From positions 42,333 to 106,332 of the forward strand of contig JAJYBI010000010.1 of the NCBI GenBank assembly GCA_021779095.1: a stretch of DNA of 64,000 nucleotides. The letters are read 5' to 3'. The position numbers were made by a program, and so were the translations under genes. The notes beneath the pieces were generated by a model, which did no database searches, was not told the DNA's origin, and was given only the letters and a program-made list of their open reading frames with translations. This DNA comes from Deltaproteobacteria bacterium. GTDB taxonomy: Bacteria > Desulfobacterota > Desulfuromonadia > Geobacterales > JAJYBI01. This document shows, one piece after another, positions 47,640-56,410 of this stretch (the first letter of the stretch is position 1; every line of letters begins with the position of its first letter).

Positions 47640-47830
47640 CTTTTATTATCATTTAATATTCTTATAGGCAGTAGTATTGATAGGGGCTGTTGAATTGTGA
47701 ATAACCCGACAACCCGCTGAATGACCGCATGTTTTCTGCATGGTAACCCTGTGGGTAACGGGATGGGAATCTTCCGGTTTTGCACAGGCACGAATTTTAT
47801 CCACAAAAGGTGCCGGTTCGTCCACAGCCG
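47640..47830. other. oriC candidate between dnaA and dnaN
   Basis: A perfect DnaA box TTATCCACA lies at 47797-47805 and an inverted TTATTCACA at 47696-47704. Near-matches occur at 47750-47758 (inverted TTACCCACA), 47778-47786 (TTTTGCACA) and 47818-47826 (TCGTCCACA). The AT-rich stretch 47641-47690 next to the cluster could be the unwinding element. Confidence 0.65.
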
Positions 47831-47837
47831 ATACCCA

Positions 47838-49202
47838 TCAGTTCAACAGTTGTCTCTTGATGTCTTCCAGGGCGTTTTTCACCTCGTGATCGCTCGTGAG
47901 GCGCTCTTCGAGCTTCTTTACCGAATAGATGATGGTGGAGTGGTCCTTGCCGCCGAATTTCTCCCCGATTTCGGGAAAGGAAGCCTTCGTCAGGTCGCGG
48001 CAGAGATAGATGGCGATCTGCCGCGGTATCACCAGTACCTTCAGCCGTTTGTCCGATTTAAGGTCGGCTGTTTTGAGCTTGAAATAGTCGGCAACCTGCT
48101 TCTGGATGATTTCGATGGTGATGTAGCGCGACTTGTCGACGATGATGTCTTTCAGGACATCGCGGGCAAGCCCCAGCGAGATCTCCTTCCCCTGCAGGCT
48201 GGATACCGCTTCGAGACGGATGAGCATCCCTTCCAGTTCGCGGATGTTGCTCGTTGCACTGGAGGCGAGAAACATGGCAACGTCGTCGGGCAGCCGGATG
48301 CCGTGCTGATCCGCCTTCTTCTTCATGATGGCGATCTTCGTCTCCGTATCGGGAGGCTGGATGTCGGCGATCAACCCCCATTCAAAGCGTGACCGCAACC
48401 GGTCTTCCAGTCCCGGGATCTCCTTGGGGTACTTGTCCGACGCAATGACGATCTGTTTGTGGGATTCGTACAGGGAGTTGAAGGTGTGGAAAAATTCCTC
48501 CTGGGTTGCTTCCTTGCCGGCCATGAACTGGATGTCGTCGATGAGCAGCACGTCCATCTTGCGGAACTTGTTCCTGAACTCGTCCATTTTTTTGTGGCGG
48601 ATGCAGTTGATCATCTCGTTCATGAACTTTTCCGACGAATAGAGGCATATCTTCGCCTTCTTGTTCCTGCCGGCGATATGATTGCCAATGGCTGTCAGCA
48701 GATGCGTCTTGCCGAGGCCGACGCCGCCATAGATGAAGAGCGGGTTGTAGTCGGAGGCCGGTTTGTTGGCCACGGCCTGCGATGCCGCATAGGCAAACTG
48801 GTTGCTGCTTCCGCAGACAAAGGTATCGAAGGTGTACTTGGAGTTGAGATTTGTGGTTTGTACCGCTGTGGAAACGGCCTCTTCTGCCGGTTCCGCAGAT
48901 TTCCTTGATGCAGGTGAAGAGGATTTGCCGGCAGCTGGAGCGGGGGGCGTTTCCGTCTCGTCCTGGGTATTGACCATGAAATGGATCTTGACGGACGTCT
49001 GGGCGATGACGCTTACCGCTTCCTGAATCGTGTACTGATAACGTTCGTCGATCCATTCCTTGAAGAATTTGTTGGGAACTTCGAGGTACAGGGAACCGTT
49101 TTCGAACCCGGCGAACCGTATCGGTTTTATCCAGGTGACGAACGTTTGTGGTGTAAGCATTTTCTCTATCTGGGATTGTGCTTCACGCCATACGGATTCC
49201 AT
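47838..49202 (-). CDS. dnaA: Chromosomal replication initiator DnaA
   Basis: The product is 454 aa. Domain I covers the first 80 or so residues (WREAQSQIEKMLTPQTFVTW). A Ser/Ala/Pro-rich linker follows. The AAA+ domain has Walker A GVGLGKTHLLTAIGN, Walker B LLIDDIQFMAG and sensor motifs. Domain IV with the helix-turn-helix ends in FGGKDHSTIIYSVKKLEE. It binds DnaA boxes and melts oriC. AAGG lies eight bases before the ATG. Candidate origin boxes lie on both sides of the gene. Confidence 0.98.
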   Translation of the reverse strand: MESVWREAQSQIEKMLTPQTFVTWIKPIRFAGFENGSLYLEVPNKFFKEWIDERYQYTIQEAVSVIAQTSVKIHFMVNTQDETETPPAPAAGKSSSPASRKSAEPAEEAVSTAVQTTNLNSKYTFDTFVCGSSNQFAYAASQAVANKPASDYNPLFIYGGVGLGKTHLLTAIGNHIAGRNKKAKICLYSSEKFMNEMINCIRHKKMDEFRNKFRKMDVLLIDDIQFMAGKEATQEEFFHTFNSLYESHKQIVIASDKYPKEIPGLEDRLRSRFEWGLIADIQPPDTETKIAIMKKKADQHGIRLPDDVAMFLASSATSNIRELEGMLIRLEAVSSLQGKEISLGLARDVLKDIIVDKSRYITIEIIQKQVADYFKLKTADLKSDKRLKVLVIPRQIAIYLCRDLTKASFPEIGEKFGGKDHSTIIYSVKKLEERLTSDHEVKNALEDIKRQLLN

Positions 49203-49218
49203 GGGGGGACCTTACATG

Positions 49219-49250
49219 TTTTGCACAGGTTTATCAACATGTGTTGATAA
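49219..49250. other. DnaA-box-like cluster in the dnaA-rpmH divergent region
   Basis: TTTTGCACA (49219-49227), TTATCAACA (49231-49239) and inverted TGTTGATAA (49242-49250) are arranged tightly; the last two form a near-perfect palindrome. TTATCAACA is a known lower-affinity DnaA box. The site lies just upstream of dnaA, so it may serve autoregulation or be the second half of a bipartite origin. Confidence 0.55.
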
Positions 49251-49384
49251 AAAAATAGCGCGTGGTTACGGTATGTTACATCGCGGATTTGGTTTCTGGC
49301 CGGGATTTTTTACAGGATGGTGAAGATTATCAAAGCGGTGGGTATTTTGCAAGGCTAATTTTTATTAAGGACTTGAATTTAAAC

Positions 49385-49414
49385 TTGACAACAGCGGTGA
49401 CGGTGTGGTTAATA
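49385..49414 (+). promoter_or_regulatory. Sigma-70 promoter of the rpmH operon
   Basis: A consensus TTGACA at 49385-49390 is followed after 18 bases by TTAATA, 46 bases upstream of the rpmH start. The surrounding DNA is AT-rich. Confidence 0.6.
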
Positions 49415-49459
49415 GAATATTTCTTTCGACCAATATCTATCGAGAAGGGGACATACACG

Positions 49460-49609
49460 ATGAAAAGAACATTTCAGCCGAGCAACACCTCCCGTAAAAG
49501 GACTCACGGTTTCCTGGTCCGCATGTCTACCAAAAACGGCCGTCTGGTGATCAAGAGACGCCGTGCGAAGGGTCGGAAGCGGTTGGCCGTAACCATTGCA
49601 ACCAAGTAA
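49460..49609 (+). CDS. rpmH: 50S ribosomal protein L34
   Basis: The product is 49 aa, strongly basic. The highly conserved [20 protein letters not shown] and the [10 protein letters not shown] tail are seen. It heads the usual rpmH-rnpA-yidD-yidC order. AAGGGG lies about nine bases before the ATG. It is divergent from dnaA. Confidence 0.98.
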   Translation: MKRTFQPSNTSRKRTHGFLVRMSTKNGRLVIKRRRAKGRKRLAVTIATK

Positions 49610-49617
49610 TTCGTTCA

Positions 49618-49968
49618 GTGCACCAATACGGTTTTGCAAAATCGGAGCGACTGTTGAAGCGGGCCGATTTTGTGCGACTCGGCATCGCCGGCACAACCCT
49701 GCGCGCTCCGCACTTCATTGTCGTGGTTTCACCGGCGGAAGCAGGGCATACCCGTATCGGGATTACGGCGAGCCGCAAGGCGGGCAATGCCGTACAGCGA
49801 AACAGGATAAAGCGGCTTGTTCGAGAGTTTTTTCGTCTTAACAAGCCGCTTTTCATCGATATCGACTGTAACGTAATTGCCCGTAAGGGGGCGGATCGGC
49901 TCTCACTGGACGAGGTTACCCGCGAGCTGGCGCGTGCTCTCAAAAGGGGTGACCGGCCGTTATGTTAA
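49618..49968 (+). CDS. rnpA: Ribonuclease P protein component
   Basis: The product is 116 aa. The start [17 protein letters not shown] and the RNR motif region [19 protein letters not shown] are characteristic of the basic protein subunit that helps the RNA subunit mature tRNA 5' ends. The start is GTG at 49618, eight bases after the rpmH stop. There is no clear Shine-Dalgarno, so translation is probably coupled. The stop overlaps the yidD start. Confidence 0.95.
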   Translation: MHQYGFAKSERLLKRADFVRLGIAGTTLRAPHFIVVVSPAEAGHTRIGITASRKAGNAVQRNRIKRLVREFFRLNKPLFIDIDCNVIARKGADRLSLDEVTRELARALKRGDRPLC

Positions 49969-50171
49969 GGATTATCCTTTCTATACTCAGGTTCTACCGG
50001 CGCTATCTCTCGCCTTTCAAACCTCCCACCTGCAGGTTTTATCCTTCCTGTTCCGCCTATTCCATCGAGTCATACGAAAAATATGGCCTCATAGGCGGAA
50101 CCAGGCGTACCGTTTTTCGATTGCTGAAGTGCCATCCCTATCATCCAGGTGGTTATGACCCGGTAGATTAG
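49962..50171 (+). CDS. yidD: Membrane protein insertion efficiency factor YidD
   Basis: The product is 69 aa. [28 protein letters not shown] and the [13 protein letters not shown] ending are the family signature. It assists YidC-dependent membrane protein insertion. It overlaps rnpA by seven bases and precedes yidC by 17 bases. Confidence 0.96.
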   Translation: MLRIILSILRFYRRYLSPFKPPTCRFYPSCSAYSIESYEKYGLIGGTRRTVFRLLKCHPYHPGGYDPVD

Positions 50172-50188
50172 TTCCCGGAGGAGTTTTC

Positions 50189-51790
50189 ATGGAAAAAAGA
50201 GCGCTTGTCGCCGTTGTTCTCTCGATTGCATTCATGTATGCATATTCCTATTTCTTTCCCCAGCCAAAGCAGCATCCGATTACGGCACAGTCGCAGACTG
50301 GGCAGAATCAGGGTGTACAGCCTGCGACGCCACAGATCGAGAACAGCGTGGTGCCGGCAGTCGCTACGCCACCGGCATCGTCGGTCGTAGCCACGGCGAA
50401 AGACGTTACGGTCGATACGGATACCTATACGGCTGTATTCTCCACTCAGGGTGCAGCGCTCAAGAAATTCATCCTGAAAAATTACCGCGAATCGGTCAAT
50501 CCCGACTCTCCCCATATCGAACTTGCCGGCGAAGCCGGTTTCGACGATGCAACGCTGGTGAGTTCTTCCAAGGGGTTCGAACTTTCGCCGGCAACCGTCT
50601 ATACCACTTCTGCCGATGACATAAAGGTTTCCGGCACGGAGAACAAGCAGCTCGTTTTTTCCGCCACGACACCGACAGGCGTCACCGTCTCGAAGATATA
50701 CACGTTTAGCGGGAACAGCTATGCGTTCGACCTGAAGATGCAGGTATCAAACACCGGAACGACGAATGCCGAGGGTGTGCTCGGCGTTTCCCTGCTGGAC
50801 CCTGCCGCCATGAAGAACGGTGGGGGGAGGTTCGACATCCATGGACCGTTCAGTTACGCCGACGACAAACTCAAGACGGACAAGGTCAAGGGACTGGACA
50901 AGGAACCGAAGACTTACGACAAGAACGTTCTATGGAGCGGCTTTGCCGACAAATTCTTCCTGCGTGCCATTTTGTCCCAGAACGGCAGCCTTGCGGCGGT
51001 TCGCATCTTCGAACCGAAGTCGGATGTGGTCGAGAACGCCGTCTCTTCACCGGTCTTGACCCTGTCTCCCGGCGAGGTGAAGGCCCTTTCCTACAAGCTG
51101 TATTTCGGTCCCAAGGATATGGATATTCTGAAGGCGCAGGGTAATCATCTTGAGGATGTCATCGATCTCGGCTGGTTTACCGTGATTGCCAAGCCGCTTC
51201 TCCGCGCACTCAAGTTTTTCTACTCCTATACCGGCAACTACGGTGTGGCGATCATTATCATCACGGTCATTCTCAAGATGATCTTCTTTCCACTCACCCA
51301 TACCAGCTACAAATCCATGAAGGAGATGCAGAAACTGCAGCCGAAGATGGCCGCAATTCGTGAAAAGTACAAGGATGACCGCGATACCATGAACCGCAAG
51401 GTCATGGAGCTGTACAAGGAGCACAAGGTCAACCCACTCGGCGGCTGTCTGCCGATGCTGGTACAGATGCCGGTGTTCTTCGCCCTGTACCGGGCACTCA
51501 TGTACTCCATCGAACTCCGTCAGGCTCCGTTTGTCCTCTGGATCGTCGATCTGTCCGCCAAGGATCCGTACTACATCACGCCTGTCATCATGGGTGCGAC
51601 CATGTTCATTCAACAGAAGATGACGCCATCCAACATGGACCCGATGCAGGCGAAGATGATGATGATGCTTCCCGTCGTTTTTACGGTAATATTCATTAAC
51701 ATGCCTTCCGGACTCGTTGTGTACTGGTTGGTCAATAACATTCTGACTATCTCCCAGCAGTGGTATATCAATAAGACGGTCCAGGTGTGA
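50189..51790 (+). CDS. yidC: Membrane protein insertase YidC
   Basis: The product is 533 aa. An N-terminal transmembrane helix is followed by a Ser/Thr/Ala-rich linker, a large periplasmic beta domain (about residues 75-350), and the conserved five-helix core with ILKMIFFPLTHTSYKSMKEM, MNRKVMELYKEHKVNPLGGC and PSGLVVYWLVNNILTISQQ. It inserts proteins into the inner membrane alone or with Sec. GGAGGAG lies before the ATG. mnmE follows after 22 bases with no jag gene between. Confidence 0.97.
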   Translation: MEKRALVAVVLSIAFMYAYSYFFPQPKQHPITAQSQTGQNQGVQPATPQIENSVVPAVATPPASSVVATAKDVTVDTDTYTAVFSTQGAALKKFILKNYRESVNPDSPHIELAGEAGFDDATLVSSSKGFELSPATVYTTSADDIKVSGTENKQLVFSATTPTGVTVSKIYTFSGNSYAFDLKMQVSNTGTTNAEGVLGVSLLDPAAMKNGGGRFDIHGPFSYADDKLKTDKVKGLDKEPKTYDKNVLWSGFADKFFLRAILSQNGSLAAVRIFEPKSDVVENAVSSPVLTLSPGEVKALSYKLYFGPKDMDILKAQGNHLEDVIDLGWFTVIAKPLLRALKFFYSYTGNYGVAIIIITVILKMIFFPLTHTSYKSMKEMQKLQPKMAAIREKYKDDRDTMNRKVMELYKEHKVNPLGGCLPMLVQMPVFFALYRALMYSIELRQAPFVLWIVDLSAKDPYYITPVIMGATMFIQQKMTPSNMDPMQAKMMMMLPVVFTVIFINMPSGLVVYWLVNNILTISQQWYINKTVQV

Positions 51791-51812
51791 ACCTGGTGAC
51801 GGAAGGATCGGG

Positions 51813-53183
51813 ATGTACATCCGTGATACCATTGCGGCGATCAGTACGGCGATAGGCGAGGGCGGCATCGGCATCGTGCGGGTGAGCGGTGCGGATGCTG
51901 CCGCTGTTGCCGAACGACTGTTCAGAAAGACAAACGACGGTGGCTTGCAGAGCCACCGTTTTTATTATGGCACCATCGTAGATCCATCCTCCGGCGATTG
52001 CGTCGACGAGGTCATGGTGGTGCTGATGCGTGCGCCCCGCTCCTATACCCGCGAAGATCTGCTTGAGATACATTGTCATGGCGGCTATCTCGTCGTGCAG
52101 CGCGTCCTGGAGCTCGCTCTTCTTTCGGGGGTGCGACTTGCGCAACCGGGTGAGTTCACCAAGCGCGCCTTTCTCAACGGTCGGATCGATCTCGTACAGG
52201 CTGAAGCGGTCATTGATGTCATCCGCAGCAGGACGGACACGGCCCTTGCCCTGGCCCAGCATCAGCGCGAGGGAAAGCTTTCCGGCAGAATATTCGCCGT
52301 CAGGGATCGGATAGCTTCGGCGCTTGCGCTGGTGGAGGCGTATATCGACTTCCCCGAGGAAGATATCGACACCGCCGCGGGCGTTGCGATTTCCGACCAT
52401 ATCCGGTCGGCTGCCGCCGAGATCGATGACCTTCTATGCGGTTTCCGCGAGGGGAAGTTGGTACGTGAGGGGGTCTCGGTACTGATTCTTGGCAAGCCGA
52501 ATGTGGGTAAATCGAGCCTTCTCAATAACCTTTTGCGGGAGAAGCGGGCCATCGTCACCTCTCAGCCCGGTACGACCAGGGACGTCATCGAGGAGGTGGT
52601 GAACATGGGGGGGCTGCCGGTTCGTATCCTCGATACCGCCGGCATTCGCAACGCCGACGACCTTGTCGAGCAGGAGGGGGTACGACGTGCGCTTGAGCGG
52701 ATTCCCGGTGCAGATCTCGTGCTTTTCGTACTGGACACCTCTCGCCCTTTTTCGGAGGAGGATGCCTCAATCCTGGCTGAACTGCGTCGCAGCAGGGTCG
52801 TAGTCGTGCGAAACAAGATCGACCAACCCGTTGGTATTGAAACGCCCGCTTTTCCTGCGGAGTGGCAGGTCGTCGATGTTTCGACCATGACCGGTACCGG
52901 CATGGATCGTTTGCGGCAGACGATCCGCGATACCTTTCTGCAGGGGAGGGCGGTGGACGGTCGCGAGTATGCCACCTTGTCCCACCACCGTCACCGCGAT
53001 GCACTGGTCAGATGCCACGCGTCACTTGATTTGTTTGCCGCGAACCTCGCGGCTGCCCTGTCTCCCGAACTGCTCGCCTGTGACCTGCGTGACGCGCTTC
53101 GGTTCGTCGGTGACGTTACGGGTGAGACGACGCCTGACGATATTCTCGATCGCATCTTCAGCGCATTCTGTATCGGAAAGTGA
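51813..53183 (+). CDS. mnmE: tRNA modification GTPase MnmE
   Basis: The product is 456 aa. The N-terminal tetrahydrofolate-binding domain begins with DTIAAISTAIGEGGIGIVR. The G domain (about residues 215-375) has GKPNVGKSS, the DTAGIR switch and NKID. The C-terminus ends in FCIGK with the conserved Cys. With MnmG it makes the cmnm5 modification at U34 of tRNAs. GGAAGGA lies before the ATG. A parS site lies directly downstream. Confidence 0.97.
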   Translation: MYIRDTIAAISTAIGEGGIGIVRVSGADAAAVAERLFRKTNDGGLQSHRFYYGTIVDPSSGDCVDEVMVVLMRAPRSYTREDLLEIHCHGGYLVVQRVLELALLSGVRLAQPGEFTKRAFLNGRIDLVQAEAVIDVIRSRTDTALALAQHQREGKLSGRIFAVRDRIASALALVEAYIDFPEEDIDTAAGVAISDHIRSAAAEIDDLLCGFREGKLVREGVSVLILGKPNVGKSSLLNNLLREKRAIVTSQPGTTRDVIEEVVNMGGLPVRILDTAGIRNADDLVEQEGVRRALERIPGADLVLFVLDTSRPFSEEDASILAELRRSRVVVVRNKIDQPVGIETPAFPAEWQVVDVSTMTGTGMDRLRQTIRDTFLQGRAVDGREYATLSHHRHRDALVRCHASLDLFAANLAAALSPELLACDLRDALRFVGDVTGETTPDDILDRIFSAFCIGK

Positions 53184-53188
53184 CGGAT

Positions 53189-53204
53189 TGTTTCACGTGA
53201 AACA
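53189..53204. other. parS: parS centromere site (ParB binding)
   Basis: TGTTTCACGTGAAACA is a perfect 16-bp palindrome identical to the consensus chromosomal parS. It lies in the 116-base mnmE-mnmG gap, about 4 to 5.5 kb from the oriC candidates, where ParB would load to position and segregate origins. Confidence 0.93.
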
Positions 53205-53299
53205 GATACCGCGGATGGCTGAAAACAGAGACTTTGCTGCTGGGATGCTGTATCCCGCAATGCATTGTGTGGAACGTAAGATCGGAGCGGGAGCAGGAA

Positions 53300-55168
53300 G
53301 TGATACAGTACGACCGAACATATGATGTCATCGTCGTCGGGGCCGGTCATGCCGGCTGCGAGGCGGCGCTTGCCGCCGCACGCATGGGGTGCCAGACGCT
53401 CCTGCTGACGATAAACCTGGATGCCGTCGCCCTCATGTCGTGCAACCCGGCCATCGGCGGTCTGGCCAAGGGGCATCTCGTCAAGGAGATCGATGCGCTG
53501 GGCGGTGAGATGGGGAAGAACATCGACGCCACCGGCATCCAGTTCCGTATCCTTAACATGCGCAAGGGGCCGGCGGTCCGTGCGTCCCGGGCGCAGGCGG
53601 ACAAGCAGCAGTACCGGCTGCGGATGAAGGCGGTGCTGGAACACCAGGACCGCCTGGACCTGAAGCAGGGTGAGGTGACCTCGCTCCGGCTGGACGGCGG
53701 AGAACTGCGGGGGGTGGATACCCGGGCCGGTGTGCGCTATTGCGGTAAGACGGTCGTTCTGACCACCGGCACCTTCATGCGGGGGCTTATCCATATCGGC
53801 CTCACCAACTACCCCGGCGGCCGGGCGGGTGACCTGCCGTCCGTCGGTCTGTCCGACCAGCTCCGCGATGCGGGGTTCGAGGTGGGGCGGTTGAAGACCG
53901 GGACGCCGGCACGCCTGGACGGACGCACCATCGATTTCGACCGGCTGGAACCACAGCACGGTGACGACCCGCCGGTGCCGTTCTCGTTCTCCACGGAGCG
54001 GATTCTCCAGCCCCAGGTACCGTGCCATATCGCCTACACGAACCCCCGCAGTCACGAGATCATCCGGTCGGGACTCGACCGCTCGCCGCTCTACTCGGGG
54101 GTCATCGAAGGGGTGGGGCCGCGCTACTGTCCATCCATCGAGGACAAGGTGGTGCGGTTCCCGGAGAAGGATCGGCACCAGACCTTCATCGAGCCGGAAG
54201 GGCGCGACACGGTGGAGGTCTATCCCAGCGGCCTCTCCACCTCGCTCCCCATTGACATCCAGTGGGCGTTCTACCGTTCCATCGAGGGGCTGGAGAGGGT
54301 GGAGATCATGCGTCCCGCCTACGCCATCGAGTACGACTACGTGGACCCGATCCAGCTTCATGCGACGCTCGAAACCAAGAAGGTGCGTAACCTGTACCAT
54401 GCCGGACAGATCAACGGTACCTCGGGATACGAGGAGGCGGCGGGTCAGGGGCTCATGGCGGGGATCAACGCCGCGCTCAAGGTGCAGGGGAAGGAACCGC
54501 TGGTGCTGGGCCGCGACGAGGCGTACATCGGTGTGATGATTGATGACCTGGTGACCCTCGGGAGTCGGGAGCCATACCGGATGTTTACCTCCCGTGCCGA
54601 GTACCGGCTTCTGCTGCGGGAGGACAATGCGGACCTGCGGCTGCGGGAGAAGGGTTATGCCATCGGGCTGCTCCCGGAGGAGGAGTACCGGTCCTTCTGC
54701 CGGAAACGGGAGCAGATCGGTGAGGAACTGGAACGGGTGCGTCGAGCGCGCATCACGACGTCCACAACCGATCCCGCGTTCCTGCGGGAATTTGATCTGG
54801 AGGGGATGCAGCAGGCGCTTTCCCTGGAGCAGTTCCTGCGCCGTCCCGACATCACCTACGCGGAGCTGGAGCGGGTGGACGAGGTTGCCCGGACGCTGCC
54901 GGCGGCGGTCCGCGAGCAGGTGGAGATCCAGGTGAAGTACCGGGGGTACATCGACCGGCAGCTGGAGCAGGTGGAGCGTGCCCGGAAACTGGAGGGGACG
55001 AGAATCCCCGACGCGTTCGATTATGCATCTCTGTCGGGGCTGTCAACCGAGGTGCGGGAGAAGCTGCAGCGATTTAGGCCCGACACCCTCGGCCAGGCGT
55101 CCCGCATTGCCGGGGTGACCCCTGCGGCGCTCACCATCCTCTCCATCGCCCTGAAGGGGAGGGGCTGA
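53300..55168 (+). CDS. mnmG: tRNA uridine-5-carboxymethylaminomethyl modification enzyme MnmG (GidA)
   Basis: The product is 622 aa. The N-terminal FAD motif VVGAGHAGCEAALAAARMG is followed by the family landmarks CNPAIGGLAKGHLVKEID, TGTFMRGLIHIG and RYCPSIEDKVVRF; the C-terminal helical domain is intact. It acts with MnmE on U34. The GTG at 53300 has GGAG six bases upstream; a longer frame to 53234 lacks a ribosome site. rsmG begins two bases after its stop. Confidence 0.96.
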   Translation: MIQYDRTYDVIVVGAGHAGCEAALAAARMGCQTLLLTINLDAVALMSCNPAIGGLAKGHLVKEIDALGGEMGKNIDATGIQFRILNMRKGPAVRASRAQADKQQYRLRMKAVLEHQDRLDLKQGEVTSLRLDGGELRGVDTRAGVRYCGKTVVLTTGTFMRGLIHIGLTNYPGGRAGDLPSVGLSDQLRDAGFEVGRLKTGTPARLDGRTIDFDRLEPQHGDDPPVPFSFSTERILQPQVPCHIAYTNPRSHEIIRSGLDRSPLYSGVIEGVGPRYCPSIEDKVVRFPEKDRHQTFIEPEGRDTVEVYPSGLSTSLPIDIQWAFYRSIEGLERVEIMRPAYAIEYDYVDPIQLHATLETKKVRNLYHAGQINGTSGYEEAAGQGLMAGINAALKVQGKEPLVLGRDEAYIGVMIDDLVTLGSREPYRMFTSRAEYRLLLREDNADLRLREKGYAIGLLPEEEYRSFCRKREQIGEELERVRRARITTSTTDPAFLREFDLEGMQQALSLEQFLRRPDITYAELERVDEVARTLPAAVREQVEIQVKYRGYIDRQLEQVERARKLEGTRIPDAFDYASLSGLSTEVREKLQRFRPDTLGQASRIAGVTPAALTILSIALKGRG

Positions 55169-55169
55169 G

Positions 55170-55841
55170 GTGAACAAAGAGACGGGCGAACTGTTGGTCC
55201 GCGGGGCACGGGAGCTGGGTATCGAGCTGACGCCGGCGATGGTAAAATCCTTCGGTCTCTTCTGCGACGAGCTCTTGCTCTGGAACCGGAAGATCAACCT
55301 GACCGCCATCCGGAACGAGGCGGAGATCGCGATCAAGCATTTCGTGGATTCGTTGACGATCCTGCCGTATCTGGCGGGGCGGAGTGCCATGCTCGATCTC
55401 GGGTCCGGCGGCGGCTTTCCGGTCATCCCGCTGAAGATCGTTTGTCCGGATATCGAGGCGGTCTCCGTTGATGCGGTGGAGAAGAAGATTCTGTTCCAGC
55501 GTCAGGCGGCCCGCACTGCCGGGATCGAGCGGTTCACCGCCCTGCACGAGCGTGGCGAACGGCTGGCCGCTTCCTATGCTGGCCGGTTCGACCTGATCGT
55601 CTCCCGGGCATTCGCCGAGATTCCGCTCTTCGTGGAGATGGCACTCCCGCTCCTTGCTCCCGACGGAATCATCGTCGCCATGAAGGGAAAGAGCGGCCGG
55701 GAGGAGACGGAAGCGGCGCGACCGTACCTGGAGGAGTGTGGGCTGGTCGTCAGCGGCATGAGCGAATTCTCATTGCCGGTGGCTGGTGACGCTCGGAGCC
55801 TCGTGGTCATGATGCGCGGAGGCGCACCGAACGGGCAATAG
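55170..55841 (+). CDS. rsmG: 16S rRNA (guanine527-N7)-methyltransferase
   Basis: The product is 223 aa. NRKINLTAIRNEAEIAIKHF and the SAM-binding LDLGSGGGFPVIPL, then DAVEKKILFQRQ and VSRAFAEIP, are the GidB signature. It methylates G527 of 16S rRNA. The GTG start follows mnmG by one base, so translation is coupled. In many genomes parA and parB follow; here they do not. Confidence 0.95.
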   Translation: MNKETGELLVRGARELGIELTPAMVKSFGLFCDELLLWNRKINLTAIRNEAEIAIKHFVDSLTILPYLAGRSAMLDLGSGGGFPVIPLKIVCPDIEAVSVDAVEKKILFQRQAARTAGIERFTALHERGERLAASYAGRFDLIVSRAFAEIPLFVEMALPLLAPDGIIVAMKGKSGREETEAARPYLEECGLVVSGMSEFSLPVAGDARSLVVMMRGGAPNGQ

Positions 55842-56020
55842 TGGTAAATCCCGCCGCAATCGCCCCGTGAGGCGTCACCGGTCTCAAGGCAGGTCATGGC
55901 CTTGACGGTGCCACGACAGGGCGTCTGGCGGGCGGTACGGGCGTCGCTTTATTGCGTAATATTTGTGCAGTTTCGGGCCGGCGCCCTTATGCAGACCGGA
56001 GCCGACCGGCAGGGGTGACC

Positions 56021-56410
56021 ATGCAGGTGAGAGTCTATTACGAGGATACGGACGCGGGTGGGGTCGTGTACCACGCAAACTACCTGAACTACTTCGAACG
56101 GGCGCGCGGTGAGTACCTGCGTGAACGGGGCCTGTCCGTGAAGGAGCTGCATGACGGGGGGAGTATCTTTCCGGTGGTGCGCGCCGAGATCGACTACCGG
56201 GCGCCGGCGGTTCTCGACGACCTGCTCCTGATCGAAACGGATGTCGCGGAGATTGGCAGGTCCTCCTTTACTCTGAGTCAGCGGGTGGTCCGCGAGGCGG
56301 ACGGTCGGCTCCTCGTCGAGGGACGGATCACGCTTGCCTGCGTCGGACCGGGGATGCGGGCGAAGCGGTTGCCGGCTGAGCTCGTCGCAACCCTGCAGCA
56401 GGGCAGATGA
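56021..56410 (+). CDS. ybgC: YbgC/4-hydroxybenzoyl-CoA-type acyl-CoA thioesterase
   Basis: The product is 129 aa, hot-dog fold. The catalytic region YYEDTDAGGVVYHANYLNYF is the YbgC/4HBT signature, with the Asp of DTDAGG as the active site. It hydrolyses short-chain acyl-CoAs in the cytoplasm; in many bacteria YbgC lies near the tol-pal genes, which are absent here. AGGGGTGACC lies before the ATG; an earlier frame to 55952 is not supported. Its stop overlaps the next gene by ATGA. Confidence 0.9.
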   Translation: MQVRVYYEDTDAGGVVYHANYLNYFERARGEYLRERGLSVKELHDGGSIFPVVRAEIDYRAPAVLDDLLLIETDVAEIGRSSFTLSQRVVREADGRLLVEGRITLACVGPGMRAKRLPAELVATLQQGR

